A stretch of 64,000 bases of DNA from Metellina segmentata (GCA_947359465.1 OX375881.1:123329967-123393966), one strand, 5' to 3'; counted from the first letter of the stretch, positions 35,385 through 45,657 are shown. The notes: a model not told the origin generated them from the letters alone. Program-made: numbers and translations.

Positions 35385-35962
35385 TAGGTAATTAATTATG
35401 AAGAGGTTCGAAGTGACCGCCTTCATTAACAAGGACAACAGTGAGGCGGTTCAGGAATCCATCCTTCACGCGCGAGCAGACTTCGATGTCAATCGTGTTA
35501 ACTGCAGCTGTAGCGGCAATTTTCAGTTCAGCAAGTGTGTTAGGACTTGTTCTCCAAACTTTGATTTTCAAATAACCCAAGAAGAAAAAATCGCGAGGGT
35601 TTAAATCCGGGGAATAGGGCGGCCATTCAATACCACCTTGGAAGTGCGATGGGTAATCCAACCCATTGATTCGACCGTGAAAATGCTCATTGAGCACTAT
35701 GAAAACTTCCGCCGTGCGATGTATTCTTGCACCATCCTGCAAAAACCAATGACTATGGCCCAAGTCATTACCGTGAAGAAAAGGGCAGCGTTTAATGTGC
35801 CGTCGATGAAAACTGGGCCATAAACACACCATGAGAGGATATTGCACACCACACAAGAAATTAACCTCTCCAATGATCATGCGCACCAAGTTTGGCCTCA
35901 CTTGATCGCAGCTAGCGCCATCTATTTGACTTTTTTCAAACATTACCCACTGGGTCACCTTG
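35385..35962 (-). mobile_element. Internally deleted DDE (IS630-Tc1-mariner type) element
   Basis: The right end reads GGTCACCTTG|TA, i.e. an inner-strand terminus TACAAGGTGACCCA, similar in form to the DD41D ends. A 194-codon ORF spans it because leader sequence has been fused to the C-terminal half of the transposase. The left terminal repeat was not found. Confidence 0.65.
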
Positions 35963-35976
35963 TATATCGTACTCAA
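35392..35976 (-). pseudogene. DDE transposase C-terminal half (deletion derivative)
   Basis: Residues from about 75 onward read SHWFLQDGARIHRTAEVF (second Asp in QDGA--H), then WPPYSPDLNPRDFFFLGYLK (third Asp) and a C-terminal helix region. I count 47 residues between the two Asp. The first catalytic Asp and both HTH domains are absent. The first ~60 residues are translated element leader, not protein domain. The open frame is real, but the product could not transpose. The same broad superfamily as the intact DD41D pair, but a different family. Confidence 0.7.
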
Positions 35977-36104
35977 ACATACTTAAGAACGAAATTTAAA
36001 AACGTTTTTAAAAATAAAAGAGCTTGAATAGGCTCACTGTTTGATCAAAGTGGTAATACAAAAGTTTGATTAGCAATGGTAGCCTTTTTATGCGCACAGG
36101 ATCT

Positions 36105-36220
36105 CGTGTTTTGGAAGAGTGGCGTGCCAGCTCAGATGTAACCACGTCATCTGACCATGGTTGAAACTTACGTGGTGTTGTCCTCGAATATTTCCTTTAT
36201 GGAAGATCGCGAAATGATCG
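36105..36220 (+). mobile_element. SINE fragment
   Basis: 'gtggcgtgccagctcagatg', 'catctgaccatggttgaaac' and 'gtggtgttgtcctcga'. Confidence 0.75.
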
Positions 36221-36334
36221 CGAGCCATAGTGTGTTTGGCGCACCTCGTCCGCTTTTGGACCTTGAGCCTTAGAAAACATTCACAACATATTCAAACCCA
36301 AATGGGCAGCGGTATCTCGATAAGAAGAGTTTCA

Positions 36335-36512
36335 GATTAGCAATTGTTTGAGAGTTCGAATACAACCAAAGACCGTCGTCTATACAAGTGGGGCAGGTGC
36401 ATGTCAAATCTGTCGTGGCTTCAAATATCCTCACGATGGAGTGAAAATATGGATAGTGGGGTGCCAGCTCAGGTGTGAACTCGTCCATGGTTCAAATTAC
36501 AATTGGTCATGA
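36335..36512 (+). mobile_element. SINE 5' half with partial head
   Basis: 'gagagttcgaatacaacc', 'ccaaagaccgtcgtctatac', 'ggcaggtgcatgtcaaatct', then 'gtggggtgccagctcagg'. Confidence 0.8.
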
Positions 36513-36516
36513 TTCA

Positions 36517-36842
36517 AGGTAAGGTAAGGTAATTTTAATTAATGTCTTACTAGAGCAACACAACGGATAATTGACAACGGCTCGGGATCAATCCCCTAAG
36601 GAAAAGATCCGAGAACAACACCACGTCATTTTGAACCACGGTCCGATCACGAGGCAACACTTGAGCTGGCACCCCACTCTCCATACCAACCCAACGTGAG
36701 GACTTTCGGCCATAACAGATTTAAGGGGCACTAGCCGCCTCTACACTATACGCTTACAAACATCCGTGCCCTGACCCGGATTCGAATCAGGAACTGTCCG
36801 ATCTAGAGGAACACTTGAACCACTATACCGGTTGGTCGGCGA
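36517..36842 (-). mobile_element. SINE, full length
   Basis: The 3' end is GGTAAGGTAAGGTAA at the left. The complete body is followed by a head containing the reversed B box 'ccggattcgaatcagg' near 36780. Confidence 0.9.
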
Positions 36843-36844
36843 AT

Positions 36845-36960
36845 ATGGTTCAAAATTACCTGGTGTTGTTTTCGGTTCTTTCCTTTCAAATTAGATCCCG
36901 AACCTCGTCAATAACTAGTTGTGTCGCTATAATGACACGGTAATTAAAATAACTACTTAA
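36845..36960 (+). mobile_element. SINE 3' fragment
   Basis: 'atggttcaaaattacctgg' to 'atgacacggtaattaaaata'. Confidence 0.75.
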
Positions 36961-37022
36961 TTTACATCACACTGGAGCAACATAATGTGCTTTTGGTGAC
37001 GATCAATCCCGAAAGACCAACA
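36961..37022 (-). mobile_element. SINE 3' scrap
   Basis: 'cacactggagcaacataatg' and 'gatcaatcccgaaag' only. Confidence 0.6.
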
Positions 37023-37023
37023 T

Positions 37024-37150
37024 TTGTCGCCTGACTGTGGTTCGAACTTACGTGGTGTTGTCCTCCGATCTTATCATTGGGGATTGATCCCGTACCATCG
37101 CTAATAGCCGTTGCTTTGCTCTAATGCGACGGTAATTATAAAATACCACA
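37024..37150 (+). mobile_element. SINE 3' fragment
   Basis: 'cctgactgtggttcgaactt' to 'atgcgacggtaattataaaa'. Confidence 0.75.
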
Positions 37151-37820
37151 CCAAATCCGAATTAGAAAACGTGTTCAACATAGCGGATCTCTGTGTTCCC
37201 AAATATGTCCTCTAACACCCAAAAACAATAAAAACGCATGCGAGAATCACGCCGTGAGGAAATATTAATTACTACCTAGCCGCTGACAATCATCAGCAAG
37301 GCTCTAAATTATGATAAATCATCCCTGTTTAGTGGCTTATATACGCGCTATATTTCAAACTAATTTCGCTTACTTTGATTAATGAGCAATCGGGCCATGG
37401 ACGCAGAAAGGACTGGGTATGGATTTCCATTCTTCAGAGAGAAGGAGGGAAGCCGATGGCTCGTAATTAGTTGCAAACGAAGACGCGGGGTTTAATCTCA
37501 ACACCGTAACTCGTGTTAGGGATGTAAAATGCTTTTCTCCGGGTATGAATAATCAAAATGTAATGTATCAGTGGCGTGTTACCTTTTAGTGGCTGCGTGG
37601 AGGAATTTCCGGACAGATTTACGTTGAGTTATGAATAGTACGAAGCTGAAGAGGACGATGAATTGGAATGTTAGCATGGTTGATATAACTTTTAAGAAGG
37701 GAGGAAATCAATTTTCAGAGATTTTGTCTAATTATGTGTGGAAAGCAAACTCATGGTTATTTTACATATTCGCAGAAGGCGCTCAACCACGGAAAGTAAG
37801 TCAAGACTAGATATATTAAA
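37151..37820. other. Unassigned DNA, possibly unique
   Basis: No repeat landmarks, no long ORF. Confidence 0.4.
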
Positions 37821-37822
37821 CA

Positions 37823-38300
37823 CTACCGTACAATAATAAATCGGACAGCATGATGTGATAGTATAAGAGAAATAATACATGCTTTGATAGGTCCCCCACG
37901 TGCTGCAATTACACTAGCAGCATTTCTGGGTACACTTTCAACAAGGTTTTGATACACAACTATAAGTATTTGCGTCCATTCCTGCTGCAAGAATGTCGTC
38001 CGCTCACCTGTAGGTTTCGGACGGGGTTCCCTGGTCCGTAAGCGTCGCTGTAGCGCGTCCCACAAATGTCCTGTGAGGTTTAGGTGGGGACTCTGCAGAC
38101 TCGACAGAGGCTGCAACATGACGCGGAGCGTTGTCGTCCTGGAAGTAACATTCATCCATTCCATAAAAATGCCAAAGCGTAGGAAAAACCCGATGGTTCA
38201 AATTGTTCATGTAGGCGTTCAATCTTCCAGGAACACTATGCAAAGATCCCAGGCCATACCACGAAAAAAAAACCCTGAACAAGTAGTCAGATTTTATGCA
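37823..38300 (-). pseudogene. Tc1-type transposase, C-terminal half
   Basis: The minus strand reads FFSWYGLGSLHSVPGRLNAY, then CYFQDDNAPRHVAAS (second Asp), a jump of some 20 residues, and in another frame SPHLNLTGHLWDALQRRL, where both SPD and the catalytic Glu have changed. The C-terminus continues with TFLQQEWTQI and SVPRNAASVIAARGGPI. Related to the fragment at 59.3 kb. Confidence 0.75.
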
Positions 38301-38394
38301 AATCCGCTGACGTCCATTATTGTGGGGTAGCGTAATTAATCTTGCCTCGACGACTAGCTAATACAACAAAATGTTCTATTACCCTGCTGCTAAG

Positions 38395-38505
38395 TGGTGC
38401 CCACTAGAAAGTGCAGGTGGTATGCATCCCTTTCTCGTCGGGAAGAGGTTCGAAAAGCAACCGGGGGTAGCGAGTTTGATTCCGGCCAAAGAATGGCATG
38501 TTTAA
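38395..38505 (+). mobile_element. SINE head, left part of a split copy
   Basis: The tRNA-like 5' region with B-box-like 'gagtttgattccgg' and 'ccaaagaatggcatgt' stops at TTAA (38502-38505). The rest of the same SINE resumes at 43067. Confidence 0.75.
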
Positions 38506-38795
38506 TATCTGCCTGCCTTCGGGGGTCATTTTTTGAAATTACATAAATTTTTACTTCTAACTTAACTTTTAGGAATTAACACAACATAAAACTAGAAACA
38601 GCATGTAAAATATAAGCATCCAATAATTTGTTAATTTTTTAGATAGAAAAACAAGGTAAAAATTGCAGTAAAATACAGTAATACGCAGAAGGATATAACT
38701 CCCAAAGAAATCATTATATCTCTGTTTTGTAAATTTTATAATGTTTATTATGAACTTTTTGATGGAATAGACTATTTTCATGGTTATCATACATA

Positions 38796-40298
38796 CAGGG
38801 TGGTCCCGAATTCATGGTACAAACTTTAATGGTAGGTACAGGACATTGTAACAATGATTTATTGTATAGGAATGTATAGTCGCAAGTGACGCGGTGAGGC
38901 GTAAACAGGGGAAATAAAAGGAAAGAGAAATGGAGTGATCGGTTGGTATCATTGCCGGTAGAGGGCAGTAGATGTCTAGCCGCTGTTGAACATGATGCAT
39001 CGCAGTAGGGAAAAGCGCCATTCACAATTGTGCTGCCGTAGACGATGGGTGACTTTACGTATGCAGAAAAAGCAGACATGCATTACATGTACGGCCGTGC
39101 AAATGGTAACGGCAGAGCTGCGTTACGAATGTATCGCGCGGAGTATCCTGATCGACGAATGCCGGATCATAGAATTTTTCAACGGTTACATCGTCAACTT
39201 TGTGAAACAGGTGCGTTCGACGTCAACAGACATGGCGCTGGTCGAGTAAGAGCTGTACGCACTCCAAGGCTGGAAGAAAGCATCTTGAACATTGTGGCTG
39301 ATAGACCCGAGTCAAGCACAAGAACTGTTGCGCGTGACGTAGGTGTGAGTCATCAGACTGTATGCAGAGTGTTAAACGAAAATCGCTTACACCCCTTCCA
39401 TTTTCAGAAAGTACAAGCATTGAATCCGGCAGATTATCCTCGCCGCGTGAACTTCTGCCTGTGGGTGATGCAGCAATGTGCGTTGCAGCCGGATTTCGTA
39501 GATTATGTGCTATTTACAGATGAAGCGACATTTTCACGCGTGGGTGTCTTTAATGCGCACAATTCCCATGTGTGGGCAACTGATAATCCACATGCAACTC
39601 GTCGACATGCGTTTCAACAACGTTTCAGTATTAATGTGTGGGCTGGTATTGTGAACGACTTTTTGATTGGCCCATACTTACTACCCACGCGGCTCACTGG
39701 CGGAAGCTATCTTATTTTTCTGAAAGAAGTGTTACCACAACTGCTGCATGATGTTCCGATCGCCATTCGTAACCGCATGTGGTTTCAGCACGATGGGGCG
39801 CCAGCACACTTCAGCATTGATGTACGGAATTACCTGAATGCCACGTTTGGTACTCGATGGATTGGGCGTGGTGGACCAGTCCCTTGGCCACCCCGATCTC
39901 CCGATTTATCGAGCCTCGATTACTTTTTATGGGGACATCTAAAGCATCTTGTTTATGAGACTCCAGTTGACTCAGATGAGGATCTCGTCGCTCGCTTATC
40001 TGTAGCTGCTGCAGGTGTGCGTGAAATACCAGGCATCTTTGAACGTGTACGCCAATCGCTCCACCGACGCTGTCAAGCATGTATCGATACTGGTGGACGC
40101 AATTTTGAACAATTACTGTAAACATGACACTTGTCAACAACGCTTTCAATAAAATCTTTGTTTTTCCTTTCGGCCGTTATTTCCCCTGTTTTCGCCTCAC
40201 CGCGTCACTTGCGACTATACATTCCTATACAATAAATCATTGTTACAATGTCCTGTACCTACCATTAAAGTTTGTACCATGAATTCGGGACCACCCTG
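38796..40298 (+). mobile_element. DD41D (rosa/Visitor-type) mariner, intact copy 1
   Basis: 1503 bp flanked by TA (38794-38795, 40299-40300). Terminal inverted repeats are identical over 106 bases (38796-38901 versus 40193-40298) and continue with one mismatch to about 38916. It encloses a complete transposase gene. Confidence 0.95.
39045..40121 (+). CDS. DD41D mariner transposase, intact, 358 aa
   Basis: The ATG at 39045 begins MGDFTYAEKADMHYMYGR, a DUF4817-type HTH domain (residues ~5-60) with YRAEYPDRRMPDHRIFQRL. A second HTH lies at ~75-115 (SSTRTVARDVGVSHQTVCRV). The catalytic residues are D159 (VLFTDEATFSR), D250 (WFQHDGAPAHFS) and D292 (SPDLSSLDYFLWG), with 41 residues between the last two, which places it in the DD41D group (rosa/Visitor). 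There are no stops or shifts and all three Asp are present. It should bind the long terminal repeats in the nucleus and cut at TA. It differs from copy 2 at residue 166 (Val here, Glu there) and over residues 3-5. Promoter and poly(A) signals must lie within the repeats; AATAAA follows the stop at 40148. Confidence 0.93.
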   Translation: MGDFTYAEKADMHYMYGRANGNGRAALRMYRAEYPDRRMPDHRIFQRLHRQLCETGAFDVNRHGAGRVRAVRTPRLEESILNIVADRPESSTRTVARDVGVSHQTVCRVLNENRLHPFHFQKVQALNPADYPRRVNFCLWVMQQCALQPDFVDYVLFTDEATFSRVGVFNAHNSHVWATDNPHATRRHAFQQRFSINVWAGIVNDFLIGPYLLPTRLTGGSYLIFLKEVLPQLLHDVPIAIRNRMWFQHDGAPAHFSIDVRNYLNATFGTRWIGRGGPVPWPPRSPDLSSLDYFLWGHLKHLVYETPVDSDEDLVARLSVAAAGVREIPGIFERVRQSLHRRCQACIDTGGRNFEQLL

Positions 40299-40557
40299 TA
40301 TATCTCTGAAGTTATGGGAACTCGTTTACAACATTTTAAAAAGTTCCCTAAACTTTAGCACAAGTCCTGAATTAAAAGACTGTAAATCAGAAAATTATTA
40401 ATATTTAACAATGGCTATAATTTATTCCTTGTATATATGTGTGTACAACATGCCTTAAAAATTGCAAAGCATTTGAACTTTAACTTTTTGAGTTATGCTC
40501 AGTTGCGTAAAGAAAAAGCATGTAAACATTAGTTTTGAGAAAAATGGAAAAATAACT

Positions 40558-42302
40558 TTATGTACCTAAAAAACTGTAATAAAACTCTAGTGATGCATAA
40601 AAATGCACCTGGTTCATAAAATTCATTTGTTTTTCTGTCTGAAACAGTGATTTTTTCTTTCTTACTGCTTTCAATATTTTCCTACGCTTTTTTTTAGAAG
40701 TAGAAGAATGCCGCTTTGAATCACGAATTCTACTACTATCCAAATGTTTATAAGCTTTCAAAGTAAAAAAGCCAGGATTAATGTTCATATTTTCAATTAT
40801 ATGTGTGCAACCTTGAAATCCATCATTGAAGTGAATAACAGCATCATACACCCCTAACTTCATGGTTTTGAGGCCAACAAATACCTCTTTTGGTAATCTT
40901 TGCCATATATTACCATTGAGGCATTCATTGGCATTCTGTGTTTTACCGTGTAAACACTTACTAAGAAGTTCTTTAGAGCACAGTTCAAGATATGTGTGGG
41001 CTTGATTTTGTTGAGAATTTCGTTTGGCAGCCCACTATACTTTTGTTTCGAAGCAGCCCCAGAATCAATTGCTCTTTTGTAATAACACCAACTGTCTTTA
41101 CCAATCGGGCATTGTCCATGCATTGGTTTTTTAATGTTCGATGCACAGTGAAACAAAGCAGCTATCACACTCTGCTGCATCTTTTGGAAACTGCCTACAT
41201 TCGACCTCACAGCAATTCCATAATAATTTTGCAGTCTGTCAATAAAGGCATCTGTCAACTTTCCCTTACCCGACAAACCTTTAATTTTAGACTTTAATTT
41301 ACGAAGACGTGAACCGACTTTCTTTTGGACGTGGCCTATGCATTCCAACTTTCTAACGCTATTTTCACCATAAGTGTCTTTCACATTCATATAAGCTTTT
41401 GAGTCACCGTCTCCGTAGTACTGAGTATATTTCAGCTTACGTTTATTTTCCGAACGAAGAAATATACGTGAAGCACCCACAACTTCCATTTTAGACGACG
41501 ACCCTTCAAAATTGCACTGGCACACATGATCCGCTTTAAGAGAGTCGTACACAGTGCCTCTGGGAATTTTTTCTAATGCTTTGCATTTTGGGCAATATGA
41601 TGACATGACTTCAACGTCAACTACTTTTCCAGTGTCGACAAAAATGGCAGCAACGCACCCATTCATAGAGGTATAACCTCTCCGTTGCCACGTTCCATCG
41701 ACAGATACTCCACATTCAGTTGTTTCATTATGATCAGTCCCCTTTTCTTTTACTATTTCAGAAGCTGCATTTTGCATGGATTTTTTAGCTACTTCTGAAA
41801 TAACTCTTAAAAGCCTATTTTCATGAATAACATACGGATATTTTGATAATCCAGGCATATTTAATGTCGCACATAATTTGTAAGTTGCTGAGAAGCCTTT
41901 ACCTATTTGTCGCATGGCATAAACGAATCTGGTGTTTATTTCAGGTAAGTTCACAGCTTTCTTAGATGAAGCAAACCCTTTGCAAAAGTCACAGCTCCTA
42001 CATTTTAGAACAAAATGTGAACACAGACCATACCTTGACTCCTCACATAAATATAATCCAGTGGCAAAGCAACTTGGGCAGCAGAGTTCACAAAACAAAT
42101 TTGTGATAATATCCATATCAAAAATTCTGTTACCACATAGCGGAATATCATTTTCATTCATTTCCTTAGAGCTCATTTCTTTCAACTTTGCTGAACTAGC
42201 ATCGCAGATCGTAGCATCCAAAGAACTACTTTGCGACTTGTTTTTACTAAAGCGATTGCCATAAAATCGGCATTTTCGCTTTGTTTGGATACTTTTACCC
42301 AT
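40558..42302 (-). pseudogene. Mutator/Kolobok-like transposase, one frameshift
   Basis: A 480-codon open frame (42302-40860) starts MGKSIQTKRKCRFYGNRFSK. Cys pairs at ~71-78 (CELCCPSC) and ~101-107 (CRSCDFC) suggest a zinc-binding N-terminus. The DDE-type core has D202 (VSVDGTWQRRGY, the commonest signature of this Mutator-like domain), a GSSSKMEVVGA block (E273) and YYGDGDSKAY (D298/D300). Near 40990 the frame shifts: downstream conserved text (ELCSKELLSKCLHG, WQRLPKEVFVGLKT) lies in another frame. It then continues as the 40863-40558 ORF (MKLGVYDAVIHFNDGF, Lys-rich tail). The stop at 40860 therefore truncates the last ~130 residues. Apart from this shift the copy is well preserved. Confidence 0.85.
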
Positions 42303-42780
42303 TTTGTCTTGAAAAAGACAGTTGTTTTAAAGAATTAGCTATTTACTGTGGGAAAATAGTCCCGTCGGTTCCCATTCTACGCGCGTATGTATACATTAGC
42401 GGTGACGCAACGCATAACATGGTAACTAATCAGACGTTGAACGTAAGCCGCGGAAGCAAGAGCTTCGCGCTTTAACTTATTGAGCTATGACGAGCTCTAT
42501 TGAATGTTATGTGACGATGTTAATTGCCGATGTTTCTTTCTCATTGTTTTAACTGTTAACTGTTTTGTCCCATGTCTCTTTTACATAATAAAGTGTCCGT
42601 CTTAAATAGCAGTTGTCTATTTGATCCCATATTACCAAGACTTTTTAATATCAGAGAAACAGTGAAACAAGAATGTAAACACAGCGCTCATAACAAAATA
42701 ATTGCTGCCAGTTTTAGAATTATATCAGCATTAAAATCAAATTGCCAGATATAATTTAAAAGTTTTATATTTGAAATATA
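42303..42780. other. Kolobok internal non-coding region with an LTR-like 3' segment
   Basis: The ~55 bases around 42582-42637 ('ataataaagtgtcc', 'gtctatttgatcccat') match 29322-29375 just after the Gypsy remnant. Significance unknown. Confidence 0.4.
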
Positions 42781-43066
42781 AATTTATAAATGTTTATTGA
42801 GGTACAATGTCAAATTTCATATCGAAATTGAAAGAAACAATCATGTAAACAAACATTTTAGGGAACTTCCGGTCGGAAAATAGAACTTTCGGTTTCAAAA
42901 ACCAGGTGCGTAGTAGTATAAAAACACCTATAACTCCAGTTCTAAATTAGTTAGAAACAAAATTTCAACAGAATTTGGAAGAAAAACGTTCAGACTACAA
43001 TAGTAGAACAAAATTGAAAAATCGATGTTTTCACCAATATTCATCTTTTAAAGGCAGGCAGATACC

Positions 43067-43290
43067 TTAAAGGGGCCTGGTGCACGTTAAATCTATCGTG
43101 GCCTTAACTATCCTTCACGTTGGAGTAGAGTGGGAGCTTGGAGAGTGCCATTTTAGGTGTAACCTCGTCATCTGACAGTGGTTCAAAATTATGTGGTGTT
43201 GTCCTAGGATCTTTCCTTTCAGTTTTGATCTCCGTCGCCAATAGCCCATTGTGCAGTGCAAATTTGATTAAATCCTTACTTACCTTCCAA
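43067..43290 (+). mobile_element. SINE body, right part of the split copy
   Basis: After TTAA it resumes 'aggggcctggtgcacgttaa', the exact point at which the 38505 head stops. All body landmarks follow to 'ccaatagcccattgtg'. Confidence 0.85.
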
Positions 43291-44151
43291 TTGGGCTAGA
43301 AAGCATGGATCGAATCCAGAATGGCAGCATCTTGGTGGACGCCGTATATGTACCGAGTTAAACTGTTCACTTGAAATTCACACATAAATATAGCCAATCT
43401 ATTATAGTTACAGTGTATCGTTAAAATCGACATTTCTCTAAATCTGTCTAACGTGTTTGGCCCTGCATCTTTGCACTTACTTTCGTCCACTAGAATATCA
43501 ACATACTTAAACATTTTTCCTCAACATCTTTAAGATGTCCTTATAAGCATTTGTCTTATCTACTGATATAAAAATTATAAAACTTCGCGATTGAATGTTA
43601 AGACAAAATTTTGGAACTTACTTCCAAAAAGCATAAAGGTAAGTGTGCATGTGATACAAATACAAATATTGACGACCAGCTACAGGCTCAAGCCCAACAA
43701 GGCTGGTCCTTTGTTAATGAATTCCATTGACTATCCAATTGTATCTTAAATTCGTACACTCCCTTTGAATTAACTGTATTTTCTGGCAACGCGTTCCATT
43801 TGTCTATTACCCTATTAAATTAGTAGTTTTTCCTTAAATCCCGATTAAAATGTGTGTTATACAATTTATACCCATGGCCCCTTGTTTTGTTATCCCCTTT
43901 GAAATGTAAGCCCTCTGTGTCCCCTTGTTTTACCAACTTGAAAAGCTGAATCAAATCCCCCTCCTTCTCCTTCTTTCCAGTGTATACATGTTTAGCTTAC
44001 TTAAACGTTCATTATAGTCGATATTTTCTATCCCCTTTATTATTTTTGTAGCTCTGTGCTGAACCCTTTTAATGAATTCTATATCCTTTCTCATATATGG
44101 AGCCCAGAATTGTACAACATATTCTAGATGAGGTCTTACCAAGCCCTTATA

Positions 44152-45657
44152 CAGGGTGGTCCCGAATTCATGGTACAAACTTTAATGGTAGGTACAGGAC
44201 ATTGTAACAATGATTTATTGTATAGGAATGTATAGTCGCAAGTGACGCGGTGAGGCGAAAACAGGGGAAATAACGACCGAAAGGAAAAACAAAGATTTTA
44301 TTGAAAGCGTTGTTGACAAGTGTCATGTTTACAGTAATTGTTCAAAATTGCGTCCACCAGTATCGATACATGCTTGACAGCGTCGGTGGAGCGATTGGCG
44401 TACACGTTCAAAGATGCCTGGTATTTCACGCACACCTGCAGCAGCTACAGATAAGCGAGCGACGAGATCCTCATCTGAGTCAACTGGAGTCTCATAAACA
44501 AGATGCTTTAGATGTCCCCATAAAAAGTAATCGAGGCTCGATAAATCGGGAGATCGGGGTGGCCAAGGGACTGGTCCACCACGCCCAATCCATCGAGTAC
44601 CAAACGTGGCATTCAGGTAATTCCGTACATCAATGCTGAAGTGTGCTGGCGCCCCATCGTGCTGAAACCACATGCGGTTACGAATGGCAATCGGAACATC
44701 ATGCAGCAGTTGTGGTAACACTTCTTTCAGAAAAATAAGATAGCTTCCGCCAGTGAGCCGCGTGGGTAATAAGTATGGGCCAATCAAAAAGTCGTTCACA
44801 ATACCAGCCCACACATTAATACTGAAACGTTGTTGAAACGCATGTCGACGCGTTGCATGTGGATTATCGGTTGCCCACACATGGGAATTGTGCGCATTAA
44901 AGACACCCTCGCGTGAAAATGTCGCTTCATCTGTAAATAGCACATAATCTACGAAATCCGGCTGCAACGCACATTGCTGCATCACCCACAGGCAGAAGTT
45001 CACGCGGCGAGGATAATCTGCCGGATTCAATGCTTGTACTTTCTGAAAATGGAAGGGGTGTAAGCGATTTTCGTTTAACACTCTGCATACAGTCTGATGA
45101 CTCACACCTACGTCACGCGCAACAGTTCTTGTGCTTGACTCGGGTCTATCAGCCACAATGTTCAAGATGCTTTCTTCCAGCCTTGGAGTGCGTACAGCTC
45201 TTACTCGACCAGCGCCATGTCTGTTGACGTCGAACGCACCTGTTTCACAAAGTTGACGATGTAACCGTTGAAAAATTCTATGATCCGGCATTCGTCGATC
45301 AGGATACTCCGCGCGATACATTCGTAACGCAGCTCTGCCGTTACCATTTGCACGGCCGTACATGTAATGCATGTCTGCTTTTTCTGCATACGTTTTCTGC
45401 ATACCCATCGTCTACGGCAGCACAATTGTGAATGGCGCTTTTCCCTACTGCGATGCATCATGTTCAACAGCGGCTAGACATCTACTGCCCTCTACCGGCA
45501 ATGATACCAACCGATCACTCCATTTCTCTTTCCTTTTATTTCCCCTGTTTACGCCTCACCGCGTCACTTGCGACTATACATTCCTATACAATAAATCATT
45601 GTTACAATGTCCTGTACCTACCATTAAAGTTTGTACCATGAATTCGGGACCACCCTG
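44152..45657 (-). mobile_element. DD41D mariner, intact copy 2, inside the LINE
   Basis: 1506 bp flanked by TA (44150-44151, 45658-45659). It has the same long terminal repeats as copy 1 and lies in the opposite orientation. One TA plus the element can be removed to restore the LINE frame at LPLY-KGLV. Confidence 0.95.
44329..45408 (-). CDS. DD41D mariner transposase, intact, 359 aa
   Basis: Begins MGMQKTYAEKADMHYMYG. The triplet difference at the start (MQK for DF) makes it one residue longer than copy 1. The catalytic Asp are at 160, 251 and 293. The remaining sequence equals copy 1 except Glu at 167 (Val in copy 1); I saw at least one silent base change too (caacGcgtcg versus caacTcgtcg). 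No disabling changes. Which of the V/E variants is ancestral cannot be told from two copies. The gene runs antisense to the plus strand, i.e. in the same direction as the host LINE. Confidence 0.93.
   Translation of the reverse strand: MGMQKTYAEKADMHYMYGRANGNGRAALRMYRAEYPDRRMPDHRIFQRLHRQLCETGAFDVNRHGAGRVRAVRTPRLEESILNIVADRPESSTRTVARDVGVSHQTVCRVLNENRLHPFHFQKVQALNPADYPRRVNFCLWVMQQCALQPDFVDYVLFTDEATFSREGVFNAHNSHVWATDNPHATRRHAFQQRFSINVWAGIVNDFLIGPYLLPTRLTGGSYLIFLKEVLPQLLHDVPIAIRNRMWFQHDGAPAHFSIDVRNYLNATFGTRWIGRGGPVPWPPRSPDLSSLDYFLWGHLKHLVYETPVDSDEDLVARLSVAAAGVREIPGIFERVRQSLHRRCQACIDTGGRNFEQLL

Larger units (their letters stand above)
38506..43066 (-). mobile_element. Kolobok/MULE-type transposon in a SINE, carrying a nested mariner
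   Basis: TTAA stands at both borders (38502-38505, 43067-43070). The ends TATCTGCCTGCCTT (left) and its complement AAGGCAGGCAGATA (right) form an inverted repeat; two bases (GG) next to TTAA are missing on the left. TTAA targets are typical of Kolobok elements. Removing the mariner leaves about 3.06 kb. Confidence 0.8.

Noticed and set aside
36760..36820. Possible genuine tRNA gene (B-box match)
   Set aside because: The match is the tRNA-like head of a SINE; no cloverleaf with paired acceptor stem could be drawn.
39811..40149. Antisense ORFs over the DD41D transposases (also 44301-44639)
   Set aside because: Exact mirror shadows of the intact gene in both copies, without conserved motifs of their own.
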